A stretch of 64,000 nucleotides of DNA from Paenibacillus plantarum. GTDB taxonomy: Bacteria > Bacillota > Bacilli > Paenibacillales > NBRC-103111. The position numbers and the translations under genes are program-made. The notes beneath the pieces are model-generated. The model was not told the DNA's origin, did not search any database, and worked only from the letters and a program-made list of their open reading frames with translations. Shown here piece by piece: positions 9,578 through 17,421 of the stretch (the first letter of the stretch is position 1; each line of letters starts with the position of its first letter). The stretch is from the NCBI RefSeq assembly GCF_013141695.1, contig NZ_WHNY01000091.1, positions 1 to 64,000 of the forward strand. Direction: 5' to 3'.

Positions 9578-10897
9578 TTATTTCTTGCCTGCTTTGTAAT
9601 CCTTGGCATACTTATCTGCCCATTCAGAAGCAACACGCTGACCGATCTTTTGAATAGCTTGATCAACGGTTTGAGCGCCCGTTAATGCCATTTCACCCTC
9701 TTGCTTGTAGACGTTACCCACCAAGATGTTTTTCACACCAGGAAGCAGCGGATATTCCGGATATTCCTTCTGTTCAACGAAGTAATGGATGTTTTTAGGC
9801 TTCAAGCTGCCGTCGCCAATATAGGTCTTGCGAATTTCATCATTGATAAAGCCTGTTAGGAAGCCTTTTGCTGCAAATTGCTTTGCACCCTTTACTCCGG
9901 TCATGAATTGAACCACTTTAAACGCTTCTTCTTTGTGCTTAGAGTTTTTATTCACCATCAAGGATACTGGCGTGGCCAAGCTTGTATTGGCAGCAACGCC
10001 ATCCGGATGCGGAACCGGAACAACGTCCCAATCAAAGCTGATTTTCTTCTCAGCTTCTGCTTGTCTGAGCTGCGCCACATGCCAATCGCCGATCAGATTC
10101 ATTGCTACATTGCCCTTCTGGAATGCGGAATTATAATGAGCAGATGTTGTAATTTGCTCTGCCCAGCTCATGATGGAGCCGTCTTTTTCCATATCCATCC
10201 GGAATTGAAGACCTTTCTTGAACGCCGATAAGTCTTTATCGATGATCGAAGCACCCGTTTGAACGCCTTGCATGTACCACGTTTGTGCCCATGGATGTAA
10301 AAATGCGCCATAAATTTTGTTAGCGCCCTCACCTTTCGTCATTTTCTTCGCCAATTCACGGAATTCATTCCATGTCATATCTGCTTTCGGATAGGCGACG
10401 CCTGCTTGGTCGAATAACGTTTTGTTATAGAACAACATCCAGTTGGATTTACGGTAAGGAAGTCCGAATACCTTATCGTTTACTTTTAACGAATCGTAGA
10501 GCGGACCATAGCCAGAAACGTCAATACCTGCTTTCTTTACATAATCGTCTAACGGTTCTAAAATTCCTGTGTCCAAGAAAACATCCATGTTACCGCCGAA
10601 CACATCGATATCCTCCCCGGTGGAGAGCTGCATGCGAAGCTTTTCGTAATACTGCGCTTGTGGAATCGTTTCGAATTGCACTTGAATATTCGGATTCTCT
10701 TTGCTAAAGTCGGCATAAGCCGTTTTAAACGTTTCCAAATCATCCGTAAGTACAGTTGCTTTCAAATTGACTTGTGCCGCTTTGGCATCTGGGGAAGTTG
10801 TATTTTTATCTCCCGCCGTTGTCCCTGCGGAGCCGCATCCTGCCAACAATCCCATCAACAATGTGCCAGTCACACCAAGCTTCAAACTTTTTTTCAT
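9578..10897 (-). CDS. extracellular sugar-binding lipoprotein of the CUT1 importer
   Basis: Substrate-binding protein (family 1) tethered to the outer face of the membrane. The lipoprotein signal ends in LLAGC, so Cys21 should be lipidated; mature length of about 420 residues is typical. GGGTGAG precedes the ATG. It is the first gene of the glycosaminoglycan-type operon and sits divergent to a sensor kinase/regulator pair, which probably controls it. A cre-like sequence and a TATAAT-type -10 lie just upstream. Ligand is inferred, not shown. Confidence 0.93.
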   Translation of the reverse strand: MKKSLKLGVTGTLLMGLLAGCGSAGTTAGDKNTTSPDAKAAQVNLKATVLTDDLETFKTAYADFSKENPNIQVQFETIPQAQYYEKLRMQLSTGEDIDVFGGNMDVFLDTGILEPLDDYVKKAGIDVSGYGPLYDSLKVNDKVFGLPYRKSNWMLFYNKTLFDQAGVAYPKADMTWNEFRELAKKMTKGEGANKIYGAFLHPWAQTWYMQGVQTGASIIDKDLSAFKKGLQFRMDMEKDGSIMSWAEQITTSAHYNSAFQKGNVAMNLIGDWHVAQLRQAEAEKKISFDWDVVPVPHPDGVAANTSLATPVSLMVNKNSKHKEEAFKVVQFMTGVKGAKQFAAKGFLTGFINDEIRKTYIGDGSLKPKNIHYFVEQKEYPEYPLLPGVKNILVGNVYKQEGEMALTGAQTVDQAIQKIGQRVASEWADKYAKDYKAGKK

Positions 10898-10926
10898 TGG
10901 ACACTCACCCTTTTTTTGATATGATT

Positions 10927-10954
10927 TGTTTGCGTTTTCTTAATTTGAATTATA
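10927..10954 (-). promoter_or_regulatory. putative promoter -10 with downstream cre-like site
   Basis: Read on the minus strand, TATAAT (10954-10949) is followed by AGAAAACGCAAACA (10940-10927), which fits the CcpA cre pattern TGNAARCGNWWNCA except for the first base. Placement downstream of the -10 and 30 bp before the binding-protein start would suit roadblock-type carbon catabolite repression. No convincing -35 was found, so the promoter call is tentative. Confidence 0.4.
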
Positions 10955-11025
10955 CGTAGATGCCAAGGAGTCTGACAGGTGAATGTTTTATTCCCCCCTT
11001 TGGCTGCTGAGAAGGAAGTGATCCG

Positions 11026-12501
11026 ATGCTATTCGTTACCTTAGTCCTGCTTATTTTCACCATTTTATTCACATACAAAAAGCTGAACCATGCGTCAACC
11101 CGCTTCATGTACGGCATTATTATCGGTTGGGTACTTTCATTCGTATCGTTCACGTTATACCTTAGTAAATTTAATTACTACTTCAATGTCATTCACAGTT
11201 TCTTTGATTTCAGCCCTGGCACATGGAATTACTTGGTTCTGACCAAATTTAACCCCAATTGGCTCATTCGCATGCTGAACGTCGGCGTAGGACTGTTCTA
11301 CTGCTCGCTGCTTGGCTTTGCCATCGCCTTCACCCGCAGTCTTAGCCTTTCAAAGCAGCGGTTCGTTTATGGCGGCATCTCTCTCTTTTTTATCATCGAG
11401 ACGGCTTATTATGATCCCGCTTTTCACATTGTACTCAGCCATTGGATCAACAGCCTGCTGGTCTTGAACACGATCGAAAATGTCTTAATGAGCCTTCGTT
11501 ACCTCATACTTTTTGTTGCTTTTGGTGTGCTCATCAACTATTATTTGAATTATCCGAAAATTAGGTTTATCAAAAACTTAACATTGTATCATGTTCTACT
11601 CTTTATTCCGCTCGTTGTGATCCATTTATTTATTTTCTCATGGGCCCCGAAAGTATTGGTCAAGGAAACGTATTTGAAAGGATATTTCAACTATCTGCAG
11701 CCACCCCTTGGCTATCAGTCGATCTTACTACCTGTATTTCCTTTTGCCATTTATTTAACACTAATCTTGATGATTTACCTGGTGTACAAATTTAACTCGA
11801 TTGAGAATTACCGCAAAAACCGCGATATTCAAATCAATAAAAGCATCGACACGGCTACGCTCGGAACGCGTGCTTTTACACATGCCCTCAAAAATCATCT
11901 GATCGGCATACAGTCCGAAGCAACCTATCTGAAAGAACGCCATCAGGCGGACAGCGAATCCGTATATAGTCTTGACTTGATTTTACAATCGTCGCAGTCG
12001 GCACTCACCAGTATTAACGAAGCCGCAGATAAGTTGAAAAATATGAACCTGAATCTCCAGCCGATGTCCATCGATCTTCCGGTTGGGCAGGCTATTGCTC
12101 GGTTAAGCGAACAAGCTATTGGTTGCCAAATCGACTATGTGCCTGACACATTGCCCGCTACTAGCTATATTGACTCCAGCCATTTGACTGAAGCTATCTA
12201 TAATCTGCTCCTCAATGCCAGCGAATCCCTGCAGTTCCGGGATGATGGCCGCATTGTAGTCGAACGGAGTCAGCAGAACGGCTGGGCGCTTATCCGGATT
12301 GCCGATAATGGCCCTGGCGTTCCCGAGGAGCATTTGGAGGCGATTTTTGATCCTTTTTTTACTACGAAAGCATCGGTAAACAACTGGGGGATCGGCTTGT
12401 CCTACTGTCATAAAATCATCCTTGGCCACGATGGCAAGATTGTCGTAGAAAGCAAGAAAGACGTTGGAACGACCTTTACGGTGTTCCTGCCGATTATCTA
12501 A
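11026..12501 (+). CDS. multi-TM sensor histidine kinase
   Basis: Membrane kinase of a two-component system. Residues 1-265 contain about seven hydrophobic helices and no extracellular sensing domain of recognised type. The phospho-acceptor region reads HALKNHLIG (about residue 288), followed by an HATPase_c domain with N (NLLLNASESL), G1 (IADNGPGVP), F (FDPFFTTK) and G2 (GIGLSYCHKI) boxes. Start ATG follows AAGGAAGTGA with about 4 nt spacing. It is divergent from the sugar-binding protein gene and 36 bp upstream of its LuxR-type response regulator. The signal is unknown; a role in controlling the adjacent glycosaminoglycan-type operon is inferred from position. It differs from the YesM-type kinases of the other transporter loci in this window. 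Confidence 0.88.
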   Translation: MLFVTLVLLIFTILFTYKKLNHASTRFMYGIIIGWVLSFVSFTLYLSKFNYYFNVIHSFFDFSPGTWNYLVLTKFNPNWLIRMLNVGVGLFYCSLLGFAIAFTRSLSLSKQRFVYGGISLFFIIETAYYDPAFHIVLSHWINSLLVLNTIENVLMSLRYLILFVAFGVLINYYLNYPKIRFIKNLTLYHVLLFIPLVVIHLFIFSWAPKVLVKETYLKGYFNYLQPPLGYQSILLPVFPFAIYLTLILMIYLVYKFNSIENYRKNRDIQINKSIDTATLGTRAFTHALKNHLIGIQSEATYLKERHQADSESVYSLDLILQSSQSALTSINEAADKLKNMNLNLQPMSIDLPVGQAIARLSEQAIGCQIDYVPDTLPATSYIDSSHLTEAIYNLLLNASESLQFRDDGRIVVERSQQNGWALIRIADNGPGVPEEHLEAIFDPFFTTKASVNNWGIGLSYCHKIILGHDGKIVVESKKDVGTTFTVFLPII

Positions 12502-12537
12502 AGAATTAGACAGCTGACGAAAGGGGAGGACTGCACA

Positions 12538-13224
12538 ATGACACAACAACCTATCCGTATTCTCATCGCCGATGACATGGAAGCCCACCTCAGAAGGCTG
12601 GAAAGGACATTCGCCAAACATGCTGATTTTGCCTGTGTGGCGCGTGCTTCATCGGGACATGATGCCGTCATTCAAGCAGCACTGCATCAACCAGATGTGA
12701 TTCTCATGGATATCGAGATGGAATCCCAGTTTGCAGGTATTCAAGCGGCGAAATTAATTAACGAAAAATACCCTCGGATGAAAATTATCGTACTCACCGT
12801 TCACAAGGATGAGAACTTTATTTTCGCGGCCTTCCAGACGGGCATCACCGACTATTTGCTCAAAAATGCTGCTGATGTCGAGATCATGGAAGCCGTGCGC
12901 TCCGCCTTCGTGAATGCTTCGCCTATCCGCCCGATGATCGCCGAGAAGATACGCGAAGAATTTGTTCGTGTGAAGCGAGTTGAGAGCTCCCTGCTGAATG
13001 TTATTCATATCATTTCGGAGCTTACACCCAGTGAATTGCAGGTGCTAAGGCTGTTATGCGAAGGCAAGAAGCGAAAGCAAATTGCCGAAGAACGCTGCGT
13101 CGAGTATGAAACGATCAAGAAGCAGATCAATTCCATTCTGAAGAAATTCCAAATGCCCGATTCGACGATGGTTATCCAAACGATTAACGATTTGCGCATT
13201 TTCGAGGTCATGAAGAAGCTTTAG
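12538..13224 (+). CDS. NarL/LuxR-family response regulator
   Basis: DNA-binding partner of the preceding kinase. N-terminal receiver domain (about 1-120) with acidic DD pair (IADDM), phospho-acceptor Asp in ILMDIEM and conserved Lys in YLLKNAAD; C-terminal LuxR-type helix-turn-helix (about 160-228; LTPSELQVLRLL and ETIKKQINSILKKF). AAGGGGAGGA lies upstream of the ATG. Likely regulates the divergent transporter operon. Confidence 0.92.
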   Translation: MTQQPIRILIADDMEAHLRRLERTFAKHADFACVARASSGHDAVIQAALHQPDVILMDIEMESQFAGIQAAKLINEKYPRMKIIVLTVHKDENFIFAAFQTGITDYLLKNAADVEIMEAVRSAFVNASPIRPMIAEKIREEFVRVKRVESSLLNVIHIISELTPSELQVLRLLCEGKKRKQIAEERCVEYETIKKQINSILKKFQMPDSTMVIQTINDLRIFEVMKKL

Positions 13225-13570
13225 GGGTACCCGCGCGCCTACTGAAGCGTGATATCTCTTCAAATCTCCGGACCTTGCCGAAGATACGGAACGTGGTTCC
13301 CTTTCACAGCACTTTAGTCCTCGCAAGCGCGAATCGAGTAAGATGGGACGGCTAGTCCCTTACCGCGCTTACCCATCCAGCACAATGTTGGGTAACAACT
13401 TACTTGATGGGCCGACTTATGGCGTTCCTTCCAAAGTTGGCTTAACCAAACCCTCCTTTATTACACCTGACTGTAAATTCTTGCGTTTGAGTAGCAGCAA
13501 TTTCTTGTCATGTACCTTATGGAAATTTCCATCATAAGTCGGTCGTTCTCCCGATATTAGGTTTTAATCT
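13225..13570. other. non-coding stretch with inverted repeats; possible degenerate element
   Basis: No credible gene. The stretch is rich in inverted repeats: GTAAG-AT-GGGAC/GTCCC-TTAC near 13340-13365, and a perfect 10-bp pair CCGACTTATG (13412-13421) and CATAAGTCGG (13533-13542) bounding 131 bp. A second hairpin, CTTATGGAAATTTCCAT followed by CATAAG, lies just inside the right arm. This could be a decayed mobile element, a MITE-like repeat or a structured RNA; I do not recognise it. Confidence 0.35.
13412..13542. repeat. 131-bp segment bounded by 10-bp terminal inverted repeats
   Basis: CCGACTTATG at the left and CATAAGTCGG at the right form a perfect inverted pair around 111 bp. No transposase and no obvious target-site duplication are visible. 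Confidence 0.35.
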
Positions 13571-13600
13571 AAAAAAGAACCCAGCCAATGAGGCTGGGTC
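13571..13600 (-). terminator. intrinsic terminator of the beta-lactamase-like gene
   Basis: Read on the minus strand: GACCCAGCC, loop TCATT, GGCTGGGTTC, then TTTTTT. The eight-base GC-rich stem and T run lie about 30 bp after the hydrolase stop codon. Confidence 0.85.
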
Positions 13601-13631
13601 CACAGTTTAAATGATTACTAGAAACTTCGCC

Positions 13632-14795
13632 TTAGCCCAATGCCCCATAAATTGCTGCGCGCAATCGGGGATGTATGTAGGGCTCCAGGCTCGGAATCAT
13701 CTGCTGCATGTACACGACTGACAGTTCTTCCTTCGGATCAATCAACAAGTACGACCCAGCAAGGCCCGCCCAGCCGAATTCACCAATGGATCCGTTGATG
13801 CCACCGGCTGCAGGATCGTTCATGACACGGACGCCTAAACCATACCCGTACCCCCGCAACTGCTGCCAGTTATAATCCTTAAGCTGCTGCGGACTTAAAT
13901 GATTAGTCGCCATCAATTGAATCGTCTTCGGACTAAGAATCCGCACCCCTTCAAGCTCCCCGCCTTTCGCAAGCAGCTGAGCAAACCGGCTGTAATCTCC
14001 AATCGTCGAAAGCAGGCCAGCTCCGCCGCTTTCATTACGGCATCCGGCTTGATAACGTGAGTCCATCCTTGTCGTCGGCGTAAGCGTGCCGTCTTCTGCA
14101 CGATCGTAGATGGCGCAGAGACGATCCCGCTTGTCCTCCGATATTCGGAATAATGTGTCTGTCATCCCTAGCGGATCAAAAATTTCCTTCTGCAGAAACT
14201 CTCCGAGTGTTTGTCCAGACAGAACTTCGATCAATGCGGCTAAGACATCGTGGCTCGAACCATACTTCCAGCGTGTGCCAGGATCGAAATCCAGCGGAAC
14301 GGACGCCAATGCTTTGGACAAAGACCGCATATCCTCTGTCGCATTCTCGTTCTCCATGATGATGCGGGTTTTCCGTTCGGTTTCCGTACCGTCTCCACCG
14401 TAGGTAAGTCCTGAGGTCATCGTGAATAGATCCTTGATTAGGATCGGACCCGCCGCAGGAGAGATAGACTTGGTGCCATATTCGTTATCACGGTGCACCT
14501 GCTCATTTTTGAACTCTGTCAGGTATTCCTCCAATGGATCGTTAAGCAGATAAAGCCCTTTCTCATACAGCATCAGTGCCGCTACGCAAGTGATGACCTT
14601 CGTCATCGAATAGATCCGGTAGATCGAGTCTGGCGTAATCGCTTTCTTATTCTCCAAATCCGCATAACCTAAGGTTTCGTTGTAGATGACTTCTCCTCGC
14701 TGCACAACGGTACAGGCGCAGCCCACCGGTCCCTTTTCCATAATACTTTTAAGAAGTGGCGTCAATCGTTCTTCAAGTCGTTTACTTGTGTTCAT
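13632..14795 (-). CDS. serine beta-lactamase-family hydrolase (class C / esterase EstB type)
   Basis: Member of the penicillin-binding-protein/beta-lactamase fold family; members include esterases, peptidases and beta-lactamases. The nucleophile motif S63-M-T-K66 and a second motif Y-G-S (WKYGSSHDVLA) are visible. With 387 residues and no signal peptide it resembles cytoplasmic EstB-like esterases rather than secreted AmpC, so antibiotic resistance should not be assumed. AGGAGGG lies 10 nt before the ATG. Single-gene unit with its own terminator. Confidence 0.88.
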   Translation of the reverse strand: MNTSKRLEERLTPLLKSIMEKGPVGCACTVVQRGEVIYNETLGYADLENKKAITPDSIYRIYSMTKVITCVAALMLYEKGLYLLNDPLEEYLTEFKNEQVHRDNEYGTKSISPAAGPILIKDLFTMTSGLTYGGDGTETERKTRIIMENENATEDMRSLSKALASVPLDFDPGTRWKYGSSHDVLAALIEVLSGQTLGEFLQKEIFDPLGMTDTLFRISEDKRDRLCAIYDRAEDGTLTPTTRMDSRYQAGCRNESGGAGLLSTIGDYSRFAQLLAKGGELEGVRILSPKTIQLMATNHLSPQQLKDYNWQQLRGYGYGLGVRVMNDPAAGGINGSIGEFGWAGLAGSYLLIDPKEELSVVYMQQMIPSLEPYIHPRLRAAIYGALG

Positions 14796-14986
14796 TTTTG
14801 CTATTCCCTCCTAGGAACGTTTTTCCACCAAAATCAACTTACTTCGACCACAACAAAATCTCCTCAGCTGTTAATGCTTTATTACCATCGCTATATACTT
14901 TCGATAATTGCCATATTTTTTATTCTAGCTTTTTTTGGTTATGACTACAATTCTAAGTTGAGGCTAGTGTATTAGATAGTTGTACT

Positions 14987-15170
14987 AACTGGAAAAAATA
15001 CAGCTATTTACGAGAAATTTCCTCATAAATTCGATTTAACTGGAAAATATGTAGGTAAAACTACCTCTTTTGTTCATATCGGGTGAAATGGTTACGATTA
15101 ACTGCAGGTTTTCCATCTATTGTGCTTTTACTCGGAAAATCCCATTATTTAACTGGAGAAAATCCATCTA
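14987..15170. repeat. cluster of dispersed AACTGGAAAA-type intergenic repeats
   Basis: Three direct copies begin AACTGGA at 14987, 15038 and 15151, each followed by an A-rich tract and a TA-ending tail (for example AACTGGAGAAAATCCATCTA). An inverted copy lies at 15099-15117 (TAACTGCAGGTTTTCCATC). Related copies recur near 48209-48340. Confidence 0.5.
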
Positions 15171-15234
15171 TTCATCTGGCGCACAGGGGAATTACGAAAT
15201 TTTCATCCAATTAAATCATAATTCAGCCCTCCAT

Positions 15235-15282
15235 ACTTCTACTTCTACTTCTACTTCTACTTCTACTTCTACTTCTACTTCT
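15235..15282. repeat. ACTTCT hexanucleotide microsatellite, 8 perfect copies
   Basis: Eight uninterrupted ACTTCT units (48 bp) in a gene-free interval. A plausible slippage-variable marker; no start codon or promoter element close enough to suggest phase variation. Confidence 0.9.
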
Positions 15283-15444
15283 CCTAATCTCATTCACTAC
15301 ATTTCCTTTTCCAACTTCTACAACTACGCCCTCTTCTCTTCCCCACTCTCCTTACTACCAGCATGTCATACATACTCACACACAATTACAGAAGGGTTAA
15401 GCTTCGCTTCCCCAAACCCATGACGGTATTCGCCCTGGCACATC

Positions 15445-15482
15445 AAAAAAAAAGAAAGGTCCGCCTCATGGGAGGAACCCTT
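15445..15482 (-). terminator. intrinsic terminator downstream of the PhyH gene
   Basis: On the minus strand AAGGGTTCCTCC, loop CAT, GAGGCGGACCTT, then a nine-T run interrupted by one C. It lies about 145 bp after the PhyH stop, the only minus-strand gene upstream of it. Confidence 0.7.
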
Positions 15483-15628
15483 CTATTTCACACGCATGTC
15501 TCACGCAACCGATTAGCCATCCATAGACACGTCGTCCACAAATCACTCACTGGCTCATTCGGAAAGGGATTGTCGGCATATAGCCTGGCGGACCAAACTA
15601 ATGTGGACTTGAGGGCGCTGCAATCCCC

Positions 15629-16453
15629 TTATTTGGAATGGCCCTTCGGTTTCTTACCGCTCCATCTTTCGTCTACCTTCTCGTTCATCGACTGATACCT
15701 CGCATCTACACTGATCCGGTATTGATTCGTCGTATTTTCGAGAGAACAGTGCATCAAGAACATACCGAAAATGAGCACATCCCCTGCCTGAAATTCCGTT
15801 GTTGCCCATTTACCACCAAATTTCTCCGTTATGAACAACGGATCATCCGTATAGTGATTAACCCCGTCACGATCAGAATCCTTGGAGCCATAGGACGCCT
15901 TCAATTTCTCGAAACGATGCGAGCCGAGGCAAATGGCTAGCCCGCCCATCTCATAAGATACGTCTCCCAGCGGGGACCATACCGTATAGACATTCTGGGT
16001 TCCTCTCCCCATATAAACAATATCATAGTGCGCCCCTGTAAAATCACCTTTCCCAACGGCTCGCAGCCACTTATAGTGATAGGTTAACGATTTGTCCCCA
16101 AGAAACTCATCAAAGAAGCGCATAATATGGTCGCCATTCAAGACGTTCAAGAGAGCAGGCAAATCTTCATTCGTGCCCCCCATGAAAATGGTTTTGCTGC
16201 CATCGGCCATCACGCCCTCTTCAAGCTGTGTGTCGCGATCTAGTTTCCCCATCTGAGCCATCTTCTCCAAGATACTCTTACGAGCCTCCAACACTTTGTC
16301 CCGATCATGGAATCCGCGAATGAGTAAGTACCCGTCCTCCTCCATTCGCTCACGCAAAGCTCTTATATCATGAAAAATATCATTGGAACTTCTTAGTTCA
16401 GTTAAATGCTCTCCATGCAATTCTAATTCGCGGCTGCCTACCTTCACTAACAT
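15629..16453 (-). CDS. phytanoyl-CoA dioxygenase (PhyH) family protein
   Basis: Predicted non-haem iron(II)/2-oxoglutarate-dependent oxygenase, cytoplasmic, substrate unknown. The iron ligands are visible as HYD in GAHYDIVYMG (about residue 148) and the distal His in FLMHCSLENT (about residue 239), followed by the Arg of YRISVDARYQ that would bind 2-oxoglutarate. The length (274 residues) is normal. The ATG follows GAGGAG with a 10-nt gap. It is divergent from an AraC-type regulator with a short palindrome between them, so that regulator probably controls it, possibly in response to a plant or sugar-derived compound (inference). Confidence 0.88.
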   Translation of the reverse strand: MLVKVGSRELELHGEHLTELRSSNDIFHDIRALRERMEEDGYLLIRGFHDRDKVLEARKSILEKMAQMGKLDRDTQLEEGVMADGSKTIFMGGTNEDLPALLNVLNGDHIMRFFDEFLGDKSLTYHYKWLRAVGKGDFTGAHYDIVYMGRGTQNVYTVWSPLGDVSYEMGGLAICLGSHRFEKLKASYGSKDSDRDGVNHYTDDPLFITEKFGGKWATTEFQAGDVLIFGMFLMHCSLENTTNQYRISVDARYQSMNEKVDERWSGKKPKGHSK

Positions 16454-16508
16454 GTGGATCCACGCTCCTCGTCATTTCTTACTTATAGTCTAAGTATAGG
16501 AGGAAAAG

Positions 16509-16522
16509 ATGGTTTGAACCAT
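16509..16522. promoter_or_regulatory. palindrome between PhyH and AraC genes
   Basis: ATGGTT-TG-AACCAT, a perfect 6-bp inverted repeat. It lies about 15 bp upstream (minus strand) of a TATACT -10-like element for the PhyH gene. Candidate operator for the divergent AraC-type regulator; AraC proteins more often use direct repeats, so this is tentative. Confidence 0.35.
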
Positions 16523-16582
16523 GGATTTACGTTATTATTTCATGTATAATCGTACAACATCAATCAAATGGAGGTCACGACC

Positions 16583-17407
16583 ATGACTTTTATCAACATC
16601 CCCTACGAGTTAGAAAAGAACGACGTTCCTACACCCGTACTTCACTCCATCTGGAAGGTTCATGCCGATAATAGCTATGAAGTATTTCAACGAGAGGGCT
16701 TTCAGTTCCCCGGTTTATTTATCACCTATGATGGAAATGGCAGCATACGAATAGCCAATCAGACGTATGAGCTGGAGAAAAACACCTTTTTCTTCGTGGA
16801 GAGCGGCATTCCTTCCATGTACAAATGTGTGAATAATGATTGGAAGTTTTATTTTATAGATTTCAGCCAACTGAATATGACCCGAAATCTAAAACTTCCG
16901 ATAAGGGAAGTTATCTCTACCGGCAAAATGGCAGAAGCCATACAATTATGCGAACGGATGATTGACAGTTTAATTGTTCAACCTCTTGGCCACGCGTATG
17001 CTTCCAACATCCTCTTGCAAGAAATTATGTTGCTGTTTACGAGAGAACATTCCGTGGTTGGACTTTCCTATCATACGGAGCTCAATAAGATCCTCATCTA
17101 CATTCATCGGAATTTGGACAAACAAATTCGAATTGAAGACCTGCTCCAACTTAGCGGATGGTCACGGACGACCTTTTTCACCCGCTTCCGTACGCTGACA
17201 GGCCTGTCGCCTACCGATTATCTACTAAAACTAAAGCTAGCGTCTGCGAGAGTTGCTCTCGAAACCACTAGCTTATCGTTGAAAGAAATTGCAGCCAAGC
17301 TGCAATTTTATGATGAGTTTCACTTTTCCAAGCTATTTAAGAAAGCATTCGGACAATCTCCCAGCACGTACCGTAAGCTGAGAACAATGCGTACTGAAAA
17401 CTCATGA
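16583..17407 (+). CDS. AraC-family transcriptional regulator
   Basis: Regulator with an N-terminal cupin-like sensing domain (about 1-150) and two C-terminal helix-turn-helix motifs (about 170-274; the second reads IAAKLQFYDEFHFSKLFKKA). I placed the start at ATG 16583, with GGAGGT 7 nt upstream; an upstream in-frame ATG at 16568 overlaps that binding site and would not be used. Divergent from the PhyH dioxygenase, its likely target. Confidence 0.9.
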   Translation: MTFINIPYELEKNDVPTPVLHSIWKVHADNSYEVFQREGFQFPGLFITYDGNGSIRIANQTYELEKNTFFFVESGIPSMYKCVNNDWKFYFIDFSQLNMTRNLKLPIREVISTGKMAEAIQLCERMIDSLIVQPLGHAYASNILLQEIMLLFTREHSVVGLSYHTELNKILIYIHRNLDKQIRIEDLLQLSGWSRTTFFTRFRTLTGLSPTDYLLKLKLASARVALETTSLSLKEIAAKLQFYDEFHFSKLFKKAFGQSPSTYRKLRTMRTENS

Positions 17408-17421
17408 TGCTTCACAGTCCA

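Larger units (their letters stand above)
14796..15444. other. long gene-free interval with repeats
   Basis: No credible coding sequence. It carries copies of a dispersed A/T-rich repeat (about 14987-15170) and a hexanucleotide microsatellite (15235-15282), each listed separately. A pyrimidine-rich tail follows the microsatellite. Promoter for the minus-strand hydrolase is presumably at its left end but not clearly recognisable. Confidence 0.5.

Noticed and set aside
13632..14795. Antibiotic-resistance beta-lactamase
   Set aside because: The SxxK motif is shared by esterases and peptidases; no signal peptide and EstB-like size argue for a cytoplasmic hydrolase.
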